Assembly (NCBI GenBank): GCA_963769845.1
Contig: CAVYNL010000007.1
Location: forward strand, 1-46,908
DNA: 46,908 nt
Direction: 5' to 3'
From: JBGQMW01 sp963769845
GTDB taxonomy: Archaea; Thermoproteota; Bathyarchaeia; Bathyarchaeales; Bathycorpusculaceae
Positions 31,990 through 40,069 of this stretch are shown here, piece after piece; within the stretch, counting starts at the first letter, position 1; the number at the start of each line of letters is the position of its first letter. The position numbers were made by a program, and so were the translations under genes. The notes under the pieces were generated by a model. The model had not been told where the DNA came from, made no database searches, and saw only the letters and a program-made list of their open reading frames with translations.

Positions 31990-32370
31990 CTAGTCCTCTA
32001 CTTTTTCTTCTGTCAAAACTTCGACTATTTCCTGAGCCAAATTCACTAAGCCGTCTGCCTGCTTCATAGCCTGCTCGCCGTCCATTTCCTCGATCTGTCC
32101 CAGTTGCTGAACCATATTCTCGATATCCACGAGAAACTTCAAGATAGGATCAGTGACTGCTTGTCCCTGCATCTTCTCAGCCGTTTCACGTAAGACGATT
32201 TCAATGAAAGCAGGCTCCCCCAGACTGTAGTAAATGGCGTTTCGAGCTTTTCGGACGGCCTCCAGAACCAGGCTGGGAGCCATGTAGGGCATTTTTCTCG
32301 CGGCTTCAAGCTCCGCTTTCGCTTCACGTAGGTACCGCAACGCCCAACCCCTTCTATAACCGTCCATCAT
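31990..32370 (-). CDS. Conserved archaeal all-alpha protein of unknown function
   Basis: A 126-residue helical protein. The first 50 residues (GWALRYLREAKAELEAA, then SLVLEAVRKARNAIYYSLG) resemble the start of HEPN-type helical bundles, but the catalytic Rx4-6H motif is missing. The C-terminal half is acidic and coiled-coil-like. It lies 44 bases after eS17 on the same strand and may be co-transcribed with it. I recall similar small proteins beside ribosomal genes in related archaea but cannot name the family. Confidence 0.65.
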   Translation of the reverse strand: MMDGYRRGWALRYLREAKAELEAARKMPYMAPSLVLEAVRKARNAIYYSLGEPAFIEIVLRETAEKMQGQAVTDPILKFLVDIENMVQQLGQIEEMDGEQAMKQADGLVNLAQEIVEVLTEEKVED

Positions 32371-32414
32371 CTTCTTCGCCCTGTTCTATTACATAAAAAA
32401 TCGTGAGCCTTATA

Positions 32415-32648
32415 TTATGCGCTCTCTTCCCCTTCAACCGGGGTTTCAACCAGACGCTCTTTAGATTCTGCAGCTAGAGCACGCGTTATGTAACCGGCGA
32501 TTTGATTCTTCACCTTGGGCGTTCCACCCTGCACGAGCGAGTTGACGAGATGTTTGTTGCTCTCGAAATCGCCGGAGAACTTGTCATGATACCGTTTGAT
32601 GAGCTCCTTGGCTGTTCGTTTAATCTGCTCCGTACGCACATTGCCCAA
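32415..32648 (-). CDS. rps17e: 30S ribosomal protein eS17
   Basis: Archaeal/eukaryotic small-subunit ribosomal protein eS17, 77 residues. The signature is the N-terminal VRTEQIKRTAKELIKRYHDKFSGDFESNKHLV, followed by the stretch KVKNQIAGYITR. The acidic C-terminal tail (ETPVEGEESA) is longer than the minimum form. It is on the minus strand and is followed by the helical unknown gene. Confidence 0.95.
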   Translation of the reverse strand: MGNVRTEQIKRTAKELIKRYHDKFSGDFESNKHLVNSLVQGGTPKVKNQIAGYITRALAAESKERLVETPVEGEESA

Positions 32649-32779
32649 GCATTTGACCCTCCGAGCACGCTTGATGTTCCATGTTTGCCGACCGCACTAA
32701 CATGTTGATATGAACTCTGATAGAAACAGACATACTAATTTAGGTTTGCTATTGAACAAACCGCAAAACAATGCCCTCT

Positions 32780-33562
32780 CTAGGAGTTCAGTTGCAGCCC
32801 AAAGAATTGCTGGAAGTTGCTTATGATCTGGTTAGCAACATCTTCGCTGCTCACGCCCTTTATTTCTGCTACGGCGTTGACAACTTGGGGGATGAAGGCT
32901 GGCGTCGTCCTCCTGCCCTTGAAGGGAGGCTTGAAAAAGTGCACGGGCCCGTCTGTCTCCGTAAGCAGATTGGCCAACGGAACTTTTCTGACAACATCAC
33001 GTATGCCGTTTGAGTAGACAGTCGGTACTCCTTCACTGATGTAATAGCCACTGTCCACAGCCTTGGAAAGCGAGCTTATAGGATTGCTAAACCAGTGCAA
33101 CAGCACTTTCTTTACCCTATATGAGGGGAGCATGTCAACGATTTGCGCGGTCGTGCCGCGCGAATGAATTATCGCGGGTAAGTCAAGGTCTTCAGCCAGA
33201 TGTAGCATTGAATCGAAAACCCCAAGTTGTTTTTCCCACATTTGCATGTACTTGATGTCCAGCCCGATCTCACCAACCGCAACCACTGTCTTGTTACACT
33301 CTTGTTTCTTGATCAGCTCCAACGTTTTCTCAAGCTCTTGCTCAGTCAAGGCCTGCACGCTCGATGGATGAACCCCCAGAGCAGCATAGACAAGGCACGG
33401 ATATTCATCAGCCAATTCCAGACTCCCTAGGCAAGTTTTCAAGTCCACAGAGTTTGAAACCACAGCAACGACGTTCGAGCTTTTGACCTCAGCAATCACT
33501 TCTCCGATACATGTTGCGTATTCTTCGTCAGAGAGATGAATGTGCGCATCAACGAACTTCAT
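32780..33562 (-). CDS. TatD-family metal-dependent hydrolase
   Basis: A 260-residue TatD-like hydrolase (amidohydrolase TIM barrel), related to metal-dependent DNases. Metal ligands are visible in DAHIHLSD at the N-terminus, the Glu of VGEIGLDIKY near residue 100, the His of IIHSRG near 133, LLHWFSNP near 156, and the Asp of LTETDGPV near 205. The biological substrate of archaeal TatD proteins is uncertain. ATG 33562 is favoured over GTG 33586 because the TATA box (attataaaag near 33601-33611) puts transcription start close to 33580. Confidence 0.88.
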   Translation of the reverse strand: MKFVDAHIHLSDEEYATCIGEVIAEVKSSNVVAVVSNSVDLKTCLGSLELADEYPCLVYAALGVHPSSVQALTEQELEKTLELIKKQECNKTVVAVGEIGLDIKYMQMWEKQLGVFDSMLHLAEDLDLPAIIHSRGTTAQIVDMLPSYRVKKVLLHWFSNPISSLSKAVDSGYYISEGVPTVYSNGIRDVVRKVPLANLLTETDGPVHFFKPPFKGRRTTPAFIPQVVNAVAEIKGVSSEDVANQIISNFQQFFGLQLNS

Positions 33563-33778
33563 TTCAGCCCACTTTGAACATACCACTCATCCCACTATGA
33601 CTTTTATAATTTCTCATGCAAATCATACGGGGGGTTTGTAGCTCTCTATGTTCCCGAGTGATACTCCTAGCATTGAAGAAAAAGTCATAGCGGTCGGGGT
33701 TTGGCCCAGATTCCATCATTTCGGAATGGTCATTGTCGCATTGTTTAAACTGTTTTCTCGGAATGTAAGAAGAATTAA

Positions 33779-33788
33779 GCTTATATAC
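33779..33788 (+). promoter_or_regulatory. TATA box of the histone gene
   Basis: The motif gcttatatac is centred about 42 bases before the histone ATG, giving a short leader that contains GAGGA about nine bases before the start. The rest of the 33587-33778 interval holds nothing I can assign apart from the TatD promoter; ATTCC/GGAAT near 33710-33730 could form a small hairpin. Confidence 0.5.
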
Positions 33789-33825
33789 AGCTTGAAATAG
33801 TAAAAGAGGCTACTGAGGACTCTTT

Positions 33826-34047
33826 ATGGTCGATTTAGAGTTGGCCGTAGCTCCAATGCATAGGTTATGCAAGAAAGCTGGGGCCGACAGAGTGAGTGAA
33901 GCAGCAGCAAAAGAACTGGCCAAAGCTCTTGAGGAAATCGGCGTGAAGATTGCCAGGGAAGCACTCGATTTTGCCATGCATGCAGGCAGGAAAACCATTA
34001 AATCCGAAGACATCGAGATCGCTGCCAAGAAAGTGATGGGCAAGTAG
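33826..34047 (+). CDS. Archaeal histone
   Basis: A single histone fold of 73 residues. It matches the HMf-type pattern: ELAVAPMHRLCKKAGADRVSEAAAKELAKALEE..., then GRKTIKSEDIEIAAKKVMGK with the conserved RKTI loop and DIE helix. Such histones form dimers that wrap DNA. No N-terminal tail is present. Upstream are a clear TATA box and ribosome binding site, as expected of a highly expressed gene. Confidence 0.96.
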   Translation: MVDLELAVAPMHRLCKKAGADRVSEAAAKELAKALEEIGVKIAREALDFAMHAGRKTIKSEDIEIAAKKVMGK

Positions 34048-34162
34048 CCAAATTCCCAAGCTTCTCTTTTCTTTTTGTCGCCAGTAAAGTATTCAGGCAG
34101 TATGTTCCTTGGAAACGCTTAAGAAGTACAGTATGGTCTTCAATTGTAGAAGCTGATAGAAC

Positions 34163-34490
34163 ATGGGTGGAAAGAAGAAGCTTAACCTGAAACAAATGGA
34201 ACGCATGCAGGACAAGAAAGACGCAGAGGACAAAGACAAGAAGAAGAAGGAAAAAGCAGGAGGAGGGCCGAAAGAAAAGAAACCGTCAGCGGTGGTTCCG
34301 CCTGACGCGAAGAACGAGAAAATCATCGCTGAACTGAAGAAAATGCAGGTACTGACGCCTTTTGCCATATCGACTCGCTACAACATTCGTATAAGCGCAG
34401 CCAAAGAATTTCTGCACCAGCTGCAGCAGAATGGCAAGATCCAGCTGGTTTCAGGAAACCACAATCTCAAAGATCTACAAGGTAGACTAG
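34163..34490 (+). CDS. rps25e: 30S ribosomal protein eS25 (one-base insertion near its end)
   Basis: Archaeal eS25, about 108 residues. The N-terminus is lysine-rich and charged (GGKKKLNLKQMERMQDKK, with a long KKK/DKDK stretch). The core is the winged helix IIAELKKMQVLTPFAISTRYNIRISAAKEFLHQL, then GKIQLVSGNHNL. The frame then runs on past the family end. Removing one A near 34469-34472 gives HNLKIYKVD and a stop at 34488-34490, the proper C-terminus, so the extended 187-residue reading is an artefact. eS25 is characteristic of the TACK archaea and eukaryotes. Confidence 0.92.
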
Positions 34491-34554
34491 TCTTCCTTGC
34501 AAGACGATATTCGTACGTCGGTTTGTTTTTCCCAGACATCAGAAGGCCAGGATT

Positions 34555-35038
34555 TTGTCCGAATTTCCTGAGAGAGTGTACACTCAGACAGAAGTCGAAA
34601 AAGCCAAAGAGCTTATCAGAAAAGGCTACAAGCATCGCTTGGCGATTCGAGGAAGTAGCAGGTTCAGGAACAAAGTTCAAGAAGCGCTTGAGCTCGTTAA
34701 AGTCGCTGGTTACTACGATTTCTTAAGGACATATGTACGCCGCATTGAAGAAATCGACGGCTTGACACAGCTTCGACAGGCGGACGCTGCGATATGGGCA
34801 AACAAGTTATGCCGTAAAGAATCCTGCAGATGCGGCGAGCTTTTTCGTTCAAAAAGCAGACAGCATGGAAAGATATCTTGAAGGCGAACTCTACTATGGA
34901 GGCCAGGCGGAAAAGCGCTCTGACCAAAAGAGGATCGAGTTTCTTCAGGTCTTAAGGTCCAAGAGCAAGGACAAAAAAGTAATTGAGGAATGTGATAGGC
35001 TTCTGAACATGTGGAATGAAAGCTCGCTTGTCTATTAG
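34555..35038 (+). CDS. Conserved archaeal protein of unknown function downstream of eS25 (frameshifted)
   Basis: A helical protein of about 160-180 residues that I cannot name. The first part is EFPERVYTQTEVEKAKELIRKGY followed by GYYDFLRTYVRRIEEIDGLTQLRQADAA. The second part, read after removing one base near 34791-34796, is YGQTSYAVKNPADAASFFVQKADSMERYL and continues to NMWNESSLVY and a stop at 35036. Both parts show clear coding bias. The N-terminus probably extends upstream (RRFVFPRHQKARIL is open to about 34486) but no start codon is visible in that frame, so another error may be present. It directly follows eS25, suggesting a shared transcript and possibly a translation-linked role. Confidence 0.6.
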
Positions 35039-35418
35039 ACGCTTTGAACCCTGATTTTCGTGCCACTCTTCGTCTGCTTAAACAGTTCAAGATTAGCAGT
35101 GACTTTTCCTAATATGCTCACTGGACTGTAGGGTTGGGAGCTCCCGTAGAAGATGCATATGGCGCTTCCCATCGGCCAGAAGGCGATGGTTCCTGCTTCG
35201 ACGCTGGCTTTGGCTTTTTCTTCTCCCATCTTTATGGGTGTCTCGAAGTAAACTTCCTCCTTCCACAACGCGGCTCTACCTTCCATGGGAAGCTTCCTGA
35301 CGATCATGTCAATAGTCCGCGGAGCGAGGAAGCGGACAAGCTCGCCTTCGGCTTCTCCTAGTCCTTCGATGATAAATTTTACTTTCACTCGGGAGATTTC
35401 AGGTTTTTCTTCGGTCAT
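35035..35418 (-). CDS. Cyclophilin-like fold protein
   Basis: A 127-residue protein of the cyclophilin-like superfamily found in archaea and thermophiles (TM1367/DUF3830-like). Key stretches are the N-terminal strand-and-helix GEAEGELVRFLAPRTIDMIVRKLPMEGRAALWKEEVYFETP, then VEAGTIAFWPMGSAICIFYG and SPVSILGKV. Peptidyl-prolyl isomerase activity is not established for this branch. Its start overlaps the stop of the upstream gene by four bases, so the two are translationally coupled. It converges with the gene downstream of eS25. Confidence 0.75.
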   Translation of the reverse strand: MTEEKPEISRVKVKFIIEGLGEAEGELVRFLAPRTIDMIVRKLPMEGRAALWKEEVYFETPIKMGEEKAKASVEAGTIAFWPMGSAICIFYGSSQPYSPVSILGKVTANLELFKQTKSGTKIRVQSV

Positions 35419-36749
35419 TGCTTTTTCCGGCTTTTCTGGATAAAATCGTCGAGAATTTGCTCAAGTGAAACTGGACCCAATACTTTGAGGTCGTATTTTA
35501 CTCTGACGGTCGGCTGGTTGATGCTCAAGACTCTGCGCAGGTCGATGGGTGTCCCGATTACGACGACATCGCAGGGAACCTTGTCGATGGTTTCCTTGAG
35601 TTCAGCTACCTGTTTTTCACTGTAACCCAACGCTGGAAGAATCGCACCCAAGTGCGGGTATTTCCTGTAGGCCTCTTTTATCGAGCCAACGGCATACGGT
35701 CTTGGGTCGACAAACTCGCGAGCCCCGAACTTCTTTGCGAAAACCATTCCAGCGCCAAAGGGCATACCACCGTGCGTTATCGTCGGCCCGTCCTCTATAA
35801 CGAGGACACGCTTTCCCCTGACCATTTCAGGCTTGTCAGCAGTTATGGGCGACTCTGCATCCAGCACAGTTGCCTTCGGGTTGACCAGCTTTATGTTTTC
35901 CTTAACCTGCTTTACCTTTTGCGGGTCTGCAGTGTCTTCCTTGTTTATTATTATGACATCAGCCATTCGCAGATTTGTTTCTCCAGGATGGTACAGCAAC
36001 TCGTGCCCAGCTCGGTGCGGGTCGGCCACGACCATGTTCAGGTCTGGAACGTAGAAAGACCAATCGTTGTTTCCGCCGTCCCACACTATCACGTCGGCCT
36101 CCTTCTCGGCTTCCCTGAGGATCTTCTCGTAGTCGACACCCGCGTAGACGACGATGCCGTTGTCTATGTGAGGCTCGTACTCCTCTCTCTCTTCGATCGT
36201 GCAGTCGTACTTGTCCAAGTCTTCGTAGGAAGCGAAGCGTTCCCAGATCTGCTCACGCAGGTCTCCATAGGGCATAGGATGTCTTATGGCCGCCACCCTG
36301 AGACCTTTGGTCTTCAGGATCTTGGCGACTTGACGGGAAGTCTGGCTCTTTCCGGAGCCTGTTCTAACGGCGCACACCGAGACCACGGGAAGCCTTGATT
36401 TCAACATCGTCGTCTTGGGTCCCATGAGCCGAAAATCTGCCCCGTTCGCCAACACTGCAGAGGCTTTGTGCATGACGTACTCGTGCGAAACGTCACTGTA
36501 TGCAAAGACAACTTGGTCCACGTCGTACTGTCTTATCAGCTTAGGCAGATCCTCCTCGGGATAGATTGGAATGCCGCCTGGATATTTCGAACCTGCAAGC
36601 TCAGGCGGATATTTTCTGCCTTCAATCCCAGGAATCTGAGTGGCCGTGAAAGCCACGACCTCGTAGGCGTCGTTTTCCCTGAAGTAAACGTTGAAATTGT
36701 GGAAGTCTCTGCCAGCGGCGCCCATGATAATGACTCTGACCTTCTGCAC
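35415..36749 (-). CDS. Cyclic 2,3-diphosphoglycerate synthetase-like P-loop protein
   Basis: A 444-residue protein of COG2403, whose characterised relative makes cyclic 2,3-diphosphoglycerate, a thermoprotectant of some methanogens. N-terminal Rossmann-like domain (VIIMGAAGRDFHNFNVYFREN), a P-loop VRTGSGKSQTSRQ near residue 145, VWDGGNNDW near 220, VIINKEDTADP near 270, and VVIGTPIDLRRVL near 405. Whether this host makes cyclic diphosphoglycerate is unknown; some homologues are annotated only as GTPases. GTG 36749 is chosen because GGAGGA lies seven bases upstream. It is coupled to the cyclophilin-like gene. Confidence 0.85.
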   Translation of the reverse strand: MQKVRVIIMGAAGRDFHNFNVYFRENDAYEVVAFTATQIPGIEGRKYPPELAGSKYPGGIPIYPEEDLPKLIRQYDVDQVVFAYSDVSHEYVMHKASAVLANGADFRLMGPKTTMLKSRLPVVSVCAVRTGSGKSQTSRQVAKILKTKGLRVAAIRHPMPYGDLREQIWERFASYEDLDKYDCTIEEREEYEPHIDNGIVVYAGVDYEKILREAEKEADVIVWDGGNNDWSFYVPDLNMVVADPHRAGHELLYHPGETNLRMADVIIINKEDTADPQKVKQVKENIKLVNPKATVLDAESPITADKPEMVRGKRVLVIEDGPTITHGGMPFGAGMVFAKKFGAREFVDPRPYAVGSIKEAYRKYPHLGAILPALGYSEKQVAELKETIDKVPCDVVVIGTPIDLRRVLSINQPTVRVKYDLKVLGPVSLEQILDDFIQKSRKKQ

Positions 36750-36831
36750 GATGTAATCCTCCGACAAAACCCCAGAGCTCGGGGGTCAATACTAACCCGA
36801 TTCATTCCATATAAACCTTGACTCTGGGAGA

Positions 36832-37935
36832 CTATTTCAGAAGACGTAGAACTGTGTCGCTTATGAAGTCTATCTGTTTGGGCGTGACGCCTGGATGGAC
36901 GGGCAGTGAGAACACCTGCTTTGAGGCTTTCTCTGTTTCTGGAAGTCGGTATTTTCCGAACTTGCGGTAGTACGGCATCAGGTGTATCGGGTTGACGTAG
37001 CAGACGAAGGCGCCTATGCCGTTTTCTTTGAGCTTGTCGACGAGCTTGTCTCTCTTCTCGCCGGTTGCGTTCTTCAATCTGGCAGTGTAGAGGTACCAGC
37101 TGCATTTGAAGCCTTCTGGCTCTGTGGGCAACTGCAGGTTTTTGGCCTTCTTCAGCCCCTCAGTCAACCTTTTCGCGTTCGCTCTTCTTTTTGCCACCAA
37201 CTTGGGAAGCTTCCTGAGCTGTACGCAGCCTATGGCGGCTTCTATTTCCGGCATGTGATAGTTGTGTCCCAGCATCAGTGACGTGTACTTCTGCTTCTCC
37301 CCGTGGCTTCTGATGTATCTCGAAAACTCCGCGATCTCGTCATCATTGGTGGTCAGCATCCCGCCCTCGCCCGTCGTCATGTTCTTGCTTCCGTAGAAGC
37401 TCCAACAGGCCGCATCAGCATAGGCGCCAGGAGGCTTGCCCTTGTACGTCGCTCCATGGGCCTGAGCCGCGTCCTCCACTATTTTCAACCCGTGTTTGTC
37501 AGCGATTTCTCTTATCGGCTTAAGGTCTGCGGGCATCCCATACAGGTCGACGGGAATTATGGCTTTCGTCTTCTTCGTAACAGCCTTTTCAACGGCTCTC
37601 GGAGAAACAGTATATGTAACTGGGTCAATGTCCGCAAAAACAGGTTTCGCCCTGCACCAGACGACAACCTCGGCGGTCGCCACAAAAGTGAAGCTGGGAA
37701 GAATGACCTCGTCGCCTTCCTTCACGCCTACTGTCGCCAGCGCTGAGTGTAACGCGGATGTTCCAGTGTTCATGGCAATCGCATGTTTTGCCTTCACATA
37801 CTTCGCGAAGGACTTCTCAAACTCAGTAACCATCGGCCCTGCACCGATTCCATGAGTCAGCATTCCACTCTTCAAGACCTTGACAACAGCGTTTATTTCT
37901 TCTTCGTCAATCTGAGGAGCGTTTATCTGGATCAT
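36832..37935 (-). CDS. DegT/DnrJ/EryC1/StrS-family sugar aminotransferase
   Basis: A 367-residue PLP-dependent aminotransferase acting on nucleotide-linked keto sugars. Features: the N-terminal QIDEEEINAVVKVLKSGMLTHG, ANTGTSALHSAL-type motif (MNTGTSALHSALATVG) near residue 55, PVDLYGMPADL near 130, VEDAAQAHGATYKG near 155, and the PLP lysine in FYGSKNMTTGEGGML near 185. Together with the glycosyltransferase at 8523 it suggests surface glycan or N-glycan synthesis, though the sugar is unknown. A TATA-like agttattaac lies upstream of ATG 37935. Confidence 0.93.
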   Translation of the reverse strand: MIQINAPQIDEEEINAVVKVLKSGMLTHGIGAGPMVTEFEKSFAKYVKAKHAIAMNTGTSALHSALATVGVKEGDEVILPSFTFVATAEVVVWCRAKPVFADIDPVTYTVSPRAVEKAVTKKTKAIIPVDLYGMPADLKPIREIADKHGLKIVEDAAQAHGATYKGKPPGAYADAACWSFYGSKNMTTGEGGMLTTNDDEIAEFSRYIRSHGEKQKYTSLMLGHNYHMPEIEAAIGCVQLRKLPKLVAKRRANAKRLTEGLKKAKNLQLPTEPEGFKCSWYLYTARLKNATGEKRDKLVDKLKENGIGAFVCYVNPIHLMPYYRKFGKYRLPETEKASKQVFSLPVHPGVTPKQIDFISDTVLRLLK

Positions 37936-38087
37936 CCGTTCCGCCTTTGAGCTAACTATGCTGACCTATGTTAATAACTTTAGCGCGCAGGAAAATCCAC
38001 CCAGCCACCCAGAAACAGCGCACGTTCTGACGCCCGTTGACGTATCTTGGCTCTGGACTAGGCGCATTGGATCTCGATGACAGTAGG

Positions 38088-38118
38088 GAGAGGCTTCATC
38101 AAAATCCTCTTGCCTCTC
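38088..38118 (+). promoter_or_regulatory. Inverted repeat upstream of the MFS gene
   Basis: GAGAGGC at 38088-38094 and GCCTCTC at 38112-38118 form a perfect 7-bp stem with a 17-base loop, ending 54 bases before the proposed MFS start. It could be an operator or a leader hairpin. Chance occurrence is possible. Confidence 0.25.
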
Positions 38119-38171
38119 GAAAAACGATATGAACAGCGACCTTGCACGGTTCTTCCATTAGAGGCGAGTCA

Positions 38172-39308
38172 GTGCTGAACAGAGACTTGAAGCTGGTTTT
38201 CACGACCAACGTGGTAGGTTCCTTTGGCGACGGTCTCTTCGCATATCTGTTGCCTGTCTACATGCGCAACGTGTTGGAGGCTGATCCGGTTCAGATCGGC
38301 GTACTCTATGCTTTGATGGTCCTAGCTGCAGCCTTGACGCTACTGATCTCGGGAACGCTCGCAGACAGGTATGACCGCAAAAAAATCATGATAGCCGGAT
38401 GGCTCGCGTGGTTGCCCGCACCCTTGATTTTTGCGTTTGCCAGAAACTGGACCGAGATGATCCCAGGAATGGTGATGTGGGGATTCTGGCTCGGGCAGCC
38501 CGCTGGCTCCGCGTACGTAGTGACCTCAGCGGAAAAGAGCAGACTGACCTCAACGTTCACGATAATGTCAGCCGGCTGGTCATTAGGCTATGTCTTTTCC
38601 CCAGCAATAGGCGGGTTTCTGGCAGGAACAGTTGGCATGAAAACGGTCTTCTACTTGGCTTTCATCTTCTACGGTTCGGCCTGTTTCACGCTCTCATTCA
38701 TCAGAAGCCAGTACGCTAATCATGAGCAGAACGTTTCAGAAAAAGAGTATTCATTCCTGAAGCTCCTGAGGAACCGGAAACTGCTGTCCTTGTCGGCCTT
38801 CTTCGCCATGCTCATGTTCATGATCATGATGTTCAGAAACTTCGTTCCAACGTACCTCACTGACGTCTACAAGTACACAAATTTCGAAATAGGCGTCTTA
38901 GGCTCCATTCTCTTCGCCAGCTCAGCGGTTCTCGGAATCTTGCTCGGCAGACTTGGAGACATGAAACGAAAATCGTATCCTCTGGCCATTTCTTTGATCT
39001 TTGGTGCCGTGGCGATGGTTCTGATGCTGTGGTCCGGCAACTTCGGCATCCTCGCAGTGTCGTTCGTTTTAAACGGCGGATCTTACATTACATGGTCCAT
39101 GCTCAGCGCGATCGTCGGTCCCACCGCACCTGAGTCATGCAGAGCACGGTGGATCGCCGTTCCTCAAACCATGTGCATGTTCGCCTCGGCTGCTGCGCCC
39201 TACGCCGGAGGAATTCTGTACGCAGCGTCAACGCAATACCCGTTCATCGCTGCCATAGTAGCGATGCCTGTATTCGCTTTGTTGTCAGTTAAGATGTTGA
39301 AGGAATAA
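38172..39308 (+). CDS. Major facilitator superfamily transporter
   Basis: A 378-residue membrane transporter with about 11-12 helices. It has the N-terminal GSFGDGLFAYLLPVYM and the inter-helix 2/3 loop SGTLADRYDRKKIMIAG, the standard MFS signature (GxLaDrxGrkxxl), with a similar half-repeat at LGRLGDMKRKSYPLAI. Substrate is unknown; the architecture resembles drug or sugar-type exporters. GTG 38172 is preferred over TTG 38142 since it follows AGGCGA and gives a compact N-terminus. It stands alone between a DegT gene and the convergent serK-like gene. Confidence 0.88.
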   Translation: MLNRDLKLVFTTNVVGSFGDGLFAYLLPVYMRNVLEADPVQIGVLYALMVLAAALTLLISGTLADRYDRKKIMIAGWLAWLPAPLIFAFARNWTEMIPGMVMWGFWLGQPAGSAYVVTSAEKSRLTSTFTIMSAGWSLGYVFSPAIGGFLAGTVGMKTVFYLAFIFYGSACFTLSFIRSQYANHEQNVSEKEYSFLKLLRNRKLLSLSAFFAMLMFMIMMFRNFVPTYLTDVYKYTNFEIGVLGSILFASSAVLGILLGRLGDMKRKSYPLAISLIFGAVAMVLMLWSGNFGILAVSFVLNGGSYITWSMLSAIVGPTAPESCRARWIAVPQTMCMFASAAAPYAGGILYAASTQYPFIAAIVAMPVFALLSVKMLKE

Positions 39309-39417
39309 TGCACGCTAACCGAAACGCGCGCGGTAAAAATTGTGGAGGGAAGATCGTGAGCTGACATGACACATTAGCATTGCGATTCATAGTTGAAACT
39401 GATGCGGATTTGCCGGC

Positions 39418-40062
39418 TCAACGGTTCAAAAAGTCGTTTTCCAAGGTCTTTACTCTGTTTATGAAATCCTCTTTTTCTTTTTCTACTTCTTCCTTCCTTT
39501 TCGCAAGAAAACTGAGTTCCTCAGATATTTCTTCCAACCACTCTTCTATAGCTGCCCCGCATTCCTTCGGTGTCATCTGAGACAGGTACTTCGAGACATC
39601 CTGAGGGGCCCGCCTTTCCAGCTGCTGAAGTGGAAGATCGATTCTCTCGAATTTCGAGAAGGGAAAGAAGTGTCTGGTTGAACGTGGCTCCATCAGCTTC
39701 CCCCTGAGCCCGGCAGAAATCACTTCTTCAGTGGTCACTTGCCCATCAGGGTCTCCTGTGTAGCGGTGTATTCTGCGTCTGCCAACGTGGATTCGCGGTT
39801 TCTGAAAAGTGTCTACGAGCATTACCGGCACCAACGTGTAACCTAGACTTTTCAGTGCAAGCCACCTGTGCATTCCGTCCAGAATAACATGCGACTTCTC
39901 ATCAGCGATAATCGGGTACCTCAAAACCCCGTCTTTCAAGATTTCTCTCCTCAGCAGCTCCAAGTAGACCGGTGAACCCTTTTCATGCGGCCTGAGTTCG
40001 TCGATTCGCAGCAGAGCTATGTTGCAGTTTTTGTTTTCTGTCCTGAGGACTGTTGACGTCAC
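39418..40062 (-). CDS. ParB/SerK-like fold protein, candidate free-serine kinase
   Basis: A 214-residue protein with an N-terminal ParB-type domain: IDELRPHEKGSPVYLELL, then VLRYPIIADEKSHVILDGMHRWLALKSLG and VPVMLVDTF. The PHE acidic motif and DGxHR motif, within a short ParB fold followed by a PRSTRHF-like segment, resemble SerK of Thermococcus, an ADP-dependent kinase making O-phosphoserine from serine. The C-terminus is a coiled coil (SEELSFLAKRKEEVEKEKED). The gene starts seven bases after the trpB2 stop, and TrpB2 enzymes use O-phosphoserine, which favours a kinase over a DNA-partitioning role. Kinase activity remains an inference. Confidence 0.65.
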   Translation of the reverse strand: MTSTVLRTENKNCNIALLRIDELRPHEKGSPVYLELLRREILKDGVLRYPIIADEKSHVILDGMHRWLALKSLGYTLVPVMLVDTFQKPRIHVGRRRIHRYTGDPDGQVTTEEVISAGLRGKLMEPRSTRHFFPFSKFERIDLPLQQLERRAPQDVSKYLSQMTPKECGAAIEEWLEEISEELSFLAKRKEEVEKEKEDFINRVKTLENDFLNR

Positions 40063-40069
40063 TTTGAGT

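Noticed and set aside
36536..37105. 189-codon minus-strand frame bridging two genes
   Set aside because: Overlaps the DegT and cyclic-diphosphoglycerate-synthetase-like genes in another frame; arginine-rich, out-of-frame look.
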